A stretch of 11,286 nucleotides of DNA from positions 1 through 11,286 of the forward strand of contig CAYGBW010000164.1 in the NCBI GenBank assembly GCA_964348185.1. The letters run 5' to 3'. Positions 6,731 to 11,286 of this stretch are shown one piece after another. Source of the stretch: CAYGBW01 sp964348185. Lineage in GTDB: Bacteria > Desulfobacterota > BSN033 > WVXP01. Position 1 is the stretch's first letter. Each line of letters opens with the position of its first letter. Both the position numbers and the translations under genes were made by a program. The notes below the pieces were generated by a model, which was given only the letters and a program-made list of their open reading frames with translations, did not search any database and was not told the origin of the DNA.

Positions 6731-6760
6731 TTGCGAAATGTTTTCGAATTACCATATAAT
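6731..6760 (+). promoter_or_regulatory. Sigma-70-type promoter for the oxidoreductase operon
   Basis: A perfect TATAAT at 6755-6760 follows TTGCGA (6731-6736, 4 of 6) with an 18-bp spacer. It lies in the divergent gap between the ArsA-family gene and the ferredoxin gene, leaving a leader of about 160 nt before the first gene. The same A/T-rich core reads TATATG on the minus strand, so both directions may share it; the minus-strand -35 is not convincing. Confidence 0.6.
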
Positions 6761-6925
6761 AAAAACCAAGCGAGGGCAAGGCTCGGTTCCCATGGGGGCG
6801 TAAAAGTAACGAACCATGAGGCCGGTCAAGACGTCGGGTCAGGGTGGACAATCCTGACAGAGATTTGATTGGCTTTATCTGTTATGCTTACCCAGTATGC
6901 GGCTGCGGGCCAGGGGGAGAAAGAG

Positions 6926-7162
6926 GTGGCGCGGACAAATGCAATGATTGAGATTGATCAGGGTCTCTGTAAAGGATGCCTGTTGTGTGTCCACGCTTGC
7001 CCGAAAGACCTGATCGAGGTATCCTCCGGACTTAATGAGAAGGGATACTATCCGGTTGTCTTTAGAGAAAAGGGCATGAGAAAAGACAAACGCCAGTGCA
7101 CAGGCTGTTGTATCTGTGCTGTCTGCTGTCCAGAGATTGCCATCGAGGTATACCGTGGGTAG
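6926..7162 (+). CDS. korD: 2[4Fe-4S] ferredoxin, delta subunit of 2-oxoacid:ferredoxin oxidoreductase
   Basis: This small iron-sulfur subunit carries electrons from the thiamine site to soluble ferredoxin. Two complete CxxCxxCxxxCP motifs are present: CKGCLLCVHACP near the start and CTGCCICAVCCP near the end, each binding a [4Fe-4S] cluster. Several starts share the frame: TTG 6869, ATG 6884, GTG 6926 and ATG 6944. I chose GTG 6926 because GGGGGAG at 6913-6919 sits 6 nt before it; ATG 6944 would give a more typical N-terminus (MIEIDQGLCKGC) but lacks a well-spaced site. The product is about 78 residues. The gene ends 7 nt before the alpha-subunit ATG. The symbol follows the Kor naming; VorD would serve as well. 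Confidence 0.87.
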   Translation: MARTNAMIEIDQGLCKGCLLCVHACPKDLIEVSSGLNEKGYYPVVFREKGMRKDKRQCTGCCICAVCCPEIAIEVYRG

Positions 7163-7169
7163 GGTTTTG

Positions 7170-8225
7170 ATGAGAGGAAACCATGTGATCGGTGAGGCAG
7201 CGGTTCGGGCCGGTTGCCGTTTCTACTCGGGCTATCCCATTACGCCTCAAAACGAATTGACTGAGTACATGGCTGCCAGGCTTTCGGAGTTTGATGATGG
7301 AATTTTCATACAGGCGGAGAGCGAGCTAGCAGCGATCAATATGGTTATGGGCGCCAGCATGGCTGGAACCCGGACGATGACGTCCTCTTCGGGACCGGGT
7401 ATCAGCCTCAAACAGGAAGCGATCTCATTCCTTTCAGCCATGGAACTTCCCGCTGTCATCGTCAACATGTCTCGGGGAGGACCGGGTCTTGGAAACATCG
7501 CGCCTTCTCAATCCGACTATTTTCAGGCCACTCGGGGGGGCGGCCATGGCGACTACCGAACCATCGTTCTGGCTCCCGATTCCGTCCAGGAACTGGCCGA
7601 TCTGACAATGAAGGCCTTTGATCTAGCCGATGAATACCGTACGCCTGCTTTTATCCTCGGGGATGGTATGCTCGGGCAGATGATGGAACCTGTCGAGTTC
7701 CTGGATTCAAAAGGCTCGGGGAAACAGCCTGCGAGAGACTGGACCCTCACAGGAGCCAAGGGTAGACCCAGCCGAATCATCCGGTCCCTTCTTCTGGATC
7801 CGGCAGTCGAGGAACAGCACAATTGGAAACTGATGCGAAAATACGAACGCATCTCCCAAAAAGAGACGCTCCACGAAACCTTTCTTCTCGAACACGCTGC
7901 CATGGTGGTGGTTGCTTTTGGAACGGCTGCGAGAATTGCCAAGGGAGCGGTTATTCGGGCACGGGAACAGCATATCAAGGTTGGACTGTTCCGGCCCATC
8001 ACCGTGTGGCCCTTTCCATCCGACGCGATTCGAGAGATTAGCAAAACAATCAAGCACTTCTTAGTCTTTGAGTTGAATACCGGACAGATGGTCGAAGACG
8101 TGCGTTTGGCCGTGGAAGGGCGGGGGGGGATTCACTTCTACGGAAGACCCGGAGGCATCATTCCCACGCCTCTGGAAATCTCAAGAGTCATTGCCAGCCA
8201 ATACTATCAAAAGAGGCTTGGATGA
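7170..8225 (+). CDS. korA: 2-oxoacid:ferredoxin oxidoreductase, alpha subunit
   Basis: The alpha subunit forms part of the thiamine diphosphate active site that oxidatively decarboxylates a 2-oxoacid to acyl-CoA. Family segments, in order, are GYPITPQNELTEYM (21-34), the QAESELAAINMVMGAS stretch with E50 (48-63), SSGPGISLKQEAIS (73-86), SRGGPGLGNIAPSQSDY (101-117) and RGGGHGDYR (122-130). Near the C-terminus is FELNTGQM followed by GRPGGIIPTP. ATG 7170 gives the normal family N-terminus (MRGNHVIGEAAVRAG) and 351 residues. GTG 7155, with GAGG before it and an 8-bp overlap with the ferredoxin gene, is an alternative start. The frame is also open further upstream, but that part overlaps the ferredoxin gene. 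Sequence alone does not separate 2-oxoglutarate, 2-oxoisovalerate and aromatic substrates. Confidence 0.93.
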   Translation: MRGNHVIGEAAVRAGCRFYSGYPITPQNELTEYMAARLSEFDDGIFIQAESELAAINMVMGASMAGTRTMTSSSGPGISLKQEAISFLSAMELPAVIVNMSRGGPGLGNIAPSQSDYFQATRGGGHGDYRTIVLAPDSVQELADLTMKAFDLADEYRTPAFILGDGMLGQMMEPVEFLDSKGSGKQPARDWTLTGAKGRPSRIIRSLLLDPAVEEQHNWKLMRKYERISQKETLHETFLLEHAAMVVVAFGTAARIAKGAVIRAREQHIKVGLFRPITVWPFPSDAIREISKTIKHFLVFELNTGQMVEDVRLAVEGRGGIHFYGRPGGIIPTPLEISRVIASQYYQKRLG

Positions 8226-8291
8226 CAGAGGGACGGTCTCAGGGAGCTGCACGAGGGTTATGTTTCAGGCATAGGAAATCGAGGGATAGGC

Positions 8292-9050
8292 ATGAGGAAG
8301 GTTTTTTCCAGGCCCAAGTCGCTCAAGCATAATCCATTCCACTACTGCCCTGGATGCGGCCACAGCATTTTGCATCGCATTATCGCAGAGGTGATCGATG
8401 AAATGGAGCTTCAAGAGATCGCCATCGGGGTCCCCCCGGCAGGCTGCGCGGTCCTCGCCTACAACTATTTTGACATCGACATGGGCGAGGCACCCCATGG
8501 CAGGGCTGCGGCAGTCGCCACGGGGCTCAAACGGTCTCTGCCCGATCGGCTGGTTTTCACGTATCAGGGGGATGGAGACATTGCGGCTATCGGGACAGCA
8601 GAAACCATCCATGCCGCGAATCGAGGGGAGAACATCACAACCATCTTTGTCAACAATGCGGTGTACGGCATGACAGGGGGCCAGATGGCTCCAACGACAC
8701 TACCAGGCCAGGAAACGACGACTTCTCCGGGAGGCAGGCGGAACGCTGTTCACGGTTACCCGATGAATCTGAGTGAGATGCTGGCTCTGGCCAAGGGGAC
8801 TTCGTACATCGTGAGGACCGCGGTGAACTCCCATGCCAACATCCTGAAAACTAAGAAGGCCGTTGCAAAAGCCTTCCAGGTCCAACTCAACAGAATGGGT
8901 TTCTCCCTTGTGGAAGTCCTTTCCCCCTGTGGGACCAACTGGAAAATGAGTCCGATTGAGGCTTGCGACTGGATTGACAAGCATATGGTTGAATGCTATC
9001 CCCTTGGAGTGATCAAAGATAACACCAGGAGTAGAAGGGATGTTGATTAA
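8292..9050 (+). CDS. korB: 2-oxoacid:ferredoxin oxidoreductase, beta subunit (thiamine diphosphate-binding)
   Basis: The beta subunit binds thiamine diphosphate and, in this family, a proximal [4Fe-4S] cluster. The diphosphate/Mg2+ motif starts at GDGD (93-96) and ends at NNAVYGMTGGQ (121-131). Four conserved cysteines suited to the cluster are C19 and C22 (YCPGCGH), C52 (PPAGC) and C213 (SPCGTNW). HGRAAAVATG (69-78) is the usual active-site helix. The length of 252 is normal. GAGGGATA before the ATG provides a ribosome site. A 66-bp gap separates it from alpha, the longest gap in this operon, with no promoter or terminator visible. It overlaps the gamma gene by 11 bp, which suggests translational coupling and equal subunit amounts. 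Confidence 0.93.
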   Translation: MRKVFSRPKSLKHNPFHYCPGCGHSILHRIIAEVIDEMELQEIAIGVPPAGCAVLAYNYFDIDMGEAPHGRAAAVATGLKRSLPDRLVFTYQGDGDIAAIGTAETIHAANRGENITTIFVNNAVYGMTGGQMAPTTLPGQETTTSPGGRRNAVHGYPMNLSEMLALAKGTSYIVRTAVNSHANILKTKKAVAKAFQVQLNRMGFSLVEVLSPCGTNWKMSPIEACDWIDKHMVECYPLGVIKDNTRSRRDVD

Positions 9051-9576
9051 GACGGTTTTCTCAGGGTTCGGCGGACAGGGCGTTTTGATGATGGGATACG
9101 TCCTGGCAGTGGCTGGAATGCACGATGGAAAAAACGTCACCTATCTTCCGGCCTATGGTGCAGAGGTCAGAGGGGGGACGGCCAACTGTACGGTTGCCAT
9201 TGGGGATGAAGAGATCGCCTCACCCGTTGCTTCAAGCCCGGAATTTGTGGTCGTCATGAACAAGCCGTCCCTTCAGCGCTTTCAAAACATCGTTCAATCA
9301 GGGGGAGGGCTGTTTATCAACACGAGCCTGGTCGATACGAAACCTGTCCGAGGGGACATAGAGGTTTTCGAGGTCCCGGCCAACGATTTGGCGCGGGGTC
9401 TAGGCAATGAGCGACTCACCAATACGGTGATGTTGGGCGCCTATTTAGGAAGAACTGGACTTACACCCCTGAAAGCAACGGAGCAGGCTGTTGAAGAGAT
9501 ATTTGCAGCGAAGGGAAAGTCAATCGTAGCTCAGAACGTGAAGGCGCTGAGGGTAGGGTACAAGCACTTGGTGTGA
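9040..9576 (+). CDS. korC: 2-oxoacid:ferredoxin oxidoreductase, gamma subunit
   Basis: The gamma subunit forms the CoA-side domain of the oxidoreductase complex. Family motifs are FSGFGGQGVLMMG (7-19), YLPAYGAEVRGGTANC (35-50) and the SPEFVVVMNKPSL segment (66-78). The length of 178 is normal. AGAAGGG directly precedes the ATG, which lies inside the end of the beta gene. With the delta, alpha and beta genes before it, this completes a four-subunit enzyme in the order delta-alpha-beta-gamma. All four subunits look intact, so a working complex is expected in the cytoplasm, reducing ferredoxin under anaerobic conditions. Confidence 0.92.
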   Translation: MLIKTVFSGFGGQGVLMMGYVLAVAGMHDGKNVTYLPAYGAEVRGGTANCTVAIGDEEIASPVASSPEFVVVMNKPSLQRFQNIVQSGGGLFINTSLVDTKPVRGDIEVFEVPANDLARGLGNERLTNTVMLGAYLGRTGLTPLKATEQAVEEIFAAKGKSIVAQNVKALRVGYKHLV

Positions 9577-9621
9577 TCATGCCTCGTGAATCTGAGTCGA
9601 CGCACGAGAAGGAGGGCATAG

Positions 9622-10047
9622 ATGCCGGTTCGACAGATTTCGCTGAGTTTGGAGAACACGCCAGGTCAATTCTCCACGGTTATCGATTTTTTGGGAGAAA
9701 ACGGCATTAACGTGATTGCTGTGAGCGTGGCAGATGCGGCGGATGTGAGTGCGGTCAGATTCGTAGCCAATGACCCAGACAAGGCGATAAGCGTCTTGGG
9801 GAGCCAGGGGTATACGGCGAAACTGAAGTCCGTTCTCGCCGTCGAAGCCCCCAAGCATCCTGGAGGCCTGAACGCCATCCTCAGTCCCCTAAAGGCCGCT
9901 AACATCAATGTCAACTACCTGTATACCTGTCTGACTCGCGGAGACAACACCGTCCTGATCGTCGACGTCGACAAGATGGAGGAGGCCATTGCGGTCCTCA
10001 GGAAGAATTGGGTTCACATGTTGGACGAGGAGCTGTATTCTCTGTGA
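9622..10047 (+). CDS. Tandem ACT-domain protein, probable amino-acid sensor
   Basis: This 141-residue protein is two ACT domains with no catalytic partner. The first covers about 4-70 (ISLSLENTPGQFSTVIDFLGENGINV) and the second about 72-138 (KHPGGLNAILSPLKAANINV), each with the beta-alpha-beta-beta-alpha-beta pattern and a G at the ligand-binding turn (NTPGQ, HPGGL). ACT pairs usually bind amino acids at the domain interface. AAGGAGGG (9609-9616) about 5-6 nt before the ATG is the strongest ribosome site in the operon. It lies 45 bp after gamma and ends the operon. In anaerobes such proteins are often found beside aryl-CoA ligases and indolepyruvate-type oxidoreductases, which hints at aromatic amino-acid metabolism; no ligase is present in this window. 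Allosteric control of the oxidoreductase or the aminotransferase is a plausible role. Confidence 0.85.
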   Translation: MPVRQISLSLENTPGQFSTVIDFLGENGINVIAVSVADAADVSAVRFVANDPDKAISVLGSQGYTAKLKSVLAVEAPKHPGGLNAILSPLKAANINVNYLYTCLTRGDNTVLIVDVDKMEEAIAVLRKNWVHMLDEELYSL

Positions 10048-10061
10048 ATGCCCGCGCAACA

Positions 10062-10141
10062 GGTTTAAATTGTTCAAAATGTTCGAATCGTTCGAGCCCC
10101 TTGAATCGTTCAAACTGTTCAATCGCGCTGCTCGTTCAATC
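10062..10141 (+). repeat. 9-bp tandem repeat block, unit YGTTCRANN (forward)
   Basis: After the ACT gene, the DNA falls into successive 9-base units: ggtttaaat (10062), tgttcaaaa (10071), tgttcgaat (10080), cgttcgagc (10089), cccttgaat (10098), cgttcaaac (10107) and tgttcaatc (10116). After an 8-base interruption comes cgttcaatc (10133). Six of the eight keep GTTCRA and two are degenerate. Phase is held without error over seven units. Read as protein it gives only monotonous F-E-S/F-K-L triplets, so coding is unlikely. Confidence 0.75.
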
Positions 10142-10221
10142 ACTGACGTTCGTTCGAGTCGTGAAAACCCATAGGCCTATCGCGACTCTGTCTTTACCAG
10201 AATTTCAATTGTACTTTCCCG

Positions 10222-10248
10222 TTTCGAACGGCTCGAACGATTTGAACG
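10222..10248 (-). repeat. 9-bp tandem repeat block, three units, inverted
   Basis: On the minus strand this reads cgttcaaat, cgttcgagc, cgttcgaaa, the same 9-base unit as the block at 10062-10141 but in the opposite direction. The 20-base segment 10230-10249 is the reverse complement of 10079-10098 with 18 matches, including 13 consecutive bases. The transcript could therefore fold into a long hairpin between the two convergent genes. A shorter pair, gagtcg (10156-10161) and cgactc (10183-10188), lies near the centre. Confidence 0.7.
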
Positions 10249-10303
10249 TTCTCGACTCAACCCAGCGCAGTGATCGAAAGGGTCGTGGGGAATTGTTGAC
10301 TGT

Positions 10304-11149
10304 CTAAGCGTAACTGTGAAGGCCGGAGAGCAGGTAGTTCACCCCAAAATAGGTGAACACGACTGCTGCAAAGCCCACAATGGAAAGGACAGCGGTTTTC
10401 CTTCCCGACCACCCACGGGTTATCCGAGCGTGGAGGAAGGCCGCATAAATGAACCACGTAATGAGGGACCAGGTTTCCTTAGGATCCCAACTCCAATAAG
10501 ACCCCCATGCATAGTTGGCCCACGCTGCTCCGGTAACGATTCCAAGGGTAAGCATCGGGAACCCGATCAAGATCGACCGATAGCCGATTTCGTCGAGCAG
10601 GCCCGTTGAAGGCAGGAATCTCAACTGGGAGGGGTTATTCTTTTCCCGACCCTCTCTGAAGAAAAAGAGACAGCTGAACCAGAATGAGACGGCAAAGGCA
10701 GCGTAACCGACAAAGCAGGTTATGACGTGGATAGCCAACCAGGGACTCTTGAGGGCAGGAACCAGGGGGTTTATCCTTTCGCTGACGCCAGGAATGATGG
10801 ATGTGAGCGCAATGAATATGAAAGCAAAAGGGGTTACAAAGACGCCGACGGCCTTCTGCTTGTAAAGGAACTCTAAAATCAGATAGATAAGCACAATCGT
10901 CCATGAGAAAAAAATCAATGACTCGTACATGTTTGACAGGGGAACATACCCGTACCCTGACTGATGGGTTTCAGCCCACCGGTAAACCAGCCCAACGGTG
11001 TGGAGGCCCAATGACAGGAGAAGGGAGTAGGTTGCAATCAACCCGATCTCATGGCTTCGGGTTACGGCATAGAGGAGATACGTTACGGTCACAGCCAGAT
11101 ACCCATACATGACGAGGCTAAAGATCAGTGAGCTTGTCGTTGATGTCAT
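10304..11149 (-). CDS. ccsB: System II cytochrome c biogenesis protein with WWD domain (CcsA/CcsB, ResC type)
   Basis: This inner-membrane protein handles heme for attachment to periplasmic c-type cytochromes. The tryptophan-rich WWD motif, WGSYWSWDPKETWSLITW, is at about residues 215-232, followed by IYAAFLH. Conserved histidines that flank heme are near 141 (AIHVITC), 240 (FLHAR) and 278 (GLHSYA). About eight hydrophobic spans are visible, covering most of the protein, and a soluble loop lies around 165-185. I chose ATG 11149 (281 residues) because GAGGGAGA is placed about 7 nt before it; a GTG at 11167 would add six residues. Naming is confused in this family: the WWD protein is called CcsA in some organisms and CcsB in the TIGR model. 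Its partner with a large periplasmic domain is not in the window. The gene converges on the oxidoreductase operon. Confidence 0.9.
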   Translation of the reverse strand: MTSTTSSLIFSLVMYGYLAVTVTYLLYAVTRSHEIGLIATYSLLLSLGLHTVGLVYRWAETHQSGYGYVPLSNMYESLIFFSWTIVLIYLILEFLYKQKAVGVFVTPFAFIFIALTSIIPGVSERINPLVPALKSPWLAIHVITCFVGYAAFAVSFWFSCLFFFREGREKNNPSQLRFLPSTGLLDEIGYRSILIGFPMLTLGIVTGAAWANYAWGSYWSWDPKETWSLITWFIYAAFLHARITRGWSGRKTAVLSIVGFAAVVFTYFGVNYLLSGLHSYA

Positions 11150-11189
11150 GAGTTGTCTCCCTCGCACCAGATCAGCAAATTACCCACAA

Positions 11190-11218
11190 AACCTAACAAA
11201 TCCGACAGGCCCTGTCAA
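11190..11218 (-). promoter_or_regulatory. Promoter of the ccsB-type gene, with overlapping palindrome
   Basis: On the minus strand a perfect TTGACA (11218-11213) is followed after 17 bp by TAGGTT (11195-11190, 3 of 6). This leaves about 30 nt of leader before ATG 11149. A 13-bp palindrome, gacaggccctgtc (11204-11216), overlaps the -35 element and the start of the spacer. That is a classic position for a repressor site. No regulator is identified. Confidence 0.55.
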
Positions 11219-11245
11219 TGGGGAAGGCCGATCCATAAAGGGCTC

Positions 11246-11269
11246 CCCCTGAATCGATCGCTTCAGGGG
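11246..11269. other. Hairpin-forming inverted repeat
   Basis: CCCCTGAA (11246-11253) and TTCAGGGG (11262-11269) form a perfect 8-bp stem with an 8-base loop. There is no T-run on either side, so it is not a standard intrinsic terminator. It lies upstream of the ccsB-type promoter. It may be the terminator or attenuator of a gene beyond the window edge, or a protein-binding dyad. Confidence 0.45.
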
Positions 11270-11286
11270 TCGACAGAATCTGGACG

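Noticed and set aside
6869..6925. N-terminal extension of the ferredoxin subunit from TTG 6869 or ATG 6884
   Set aside because: Neither start has a ribosome site, and the extra residues have no counterpart in known delta subunits; GTG 6926 has a well-placed GGGGGAG.
10062..10141. CRISPR array or rho-independent terminator at the 9-bp repeats
   Set aside because: The units are only 9 bp and contiguous, with no spacers, so it is not CRISPR; there is no T-run after a compact stem for a standard terminator.

Overview
The window looks like chromosomal DNA from an anaerobic, Gram-negative bacterium of the Desulfobacterota (former Deltaproteobacteria) type. This is inferred from a sigma-54 activator, a lipid A-type acyltransferase, a ferredoxin-linked 2-oxoacid oxidoreductase operon and a system II cytochrome c biogenesis protein, at moderate GC. 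I could not place it by search.

Layout. 1-995 (+) is the 3' part of an NtrC-family activator; the receiver domain, if present, lies before the window. 996-1602 is a long region without a convincing gene. It holds two matching dyads exactly 32 bp apart, an AT-rich stretch with short repeats and a weak promoter. 1603-3640 (+) is a two-gene unit: an LpxL/HtrB-type acyltransferase overlapping by 80 bp a TTG-started enolase-superfamily enzyme of the dipeptide epimerase type. Convergent to it, on the minus strand, are a Nudix hydrolase (3722-4186, with a Cys-rich in-frame stretch upstream), a class I aspartate-type aminotransferase (4330-5523) and an ArsA/Get3-family ATPase (5759-6718). A divergent intergenic region with a good plus-strand promoter (6731-6760) then leads into a five-gene plus-strand operon: a 2[4Fe-4S] ferredoxin (delta), the alpha, beta and gamma subunits of a 2-oxoacid:ferredoxin oxidoreductase, and a tandem ACT-domain protein (6926-10047). 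A 256-bp convergent gap carries a 9-bp tandem repeat in two opposed blocks. Last, on the minus strand, is a CcsA/CcsB-type cytochrome c biogenesis protein (10304-11149), whose promoter has a perfect TTGACA overlapped by a palindrome.

How it fits together. The aminotransferase can turn amino acids into 2-oxoacids, which the oxidoreductase can decarboxylate to acyl-CoA with reduction of ferredoxin. The tandem ACT protein is a plausible amino-acid sensor for that step. This link is inferred from gene order; the substrate cannot be read from sequence. The acyltransferase and epimerase both point to envelope metabolism, and the cytochrome biogenesis gene to respiration. No mobile element, CRISPR array, tRNA or rRNA was seen. 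The least ordinary items are the nonamer repeat blocks, the Cys-rich extension of the Nudix gene that lacks a start codon, the paired dyads, and the 80-bp gene overlap.
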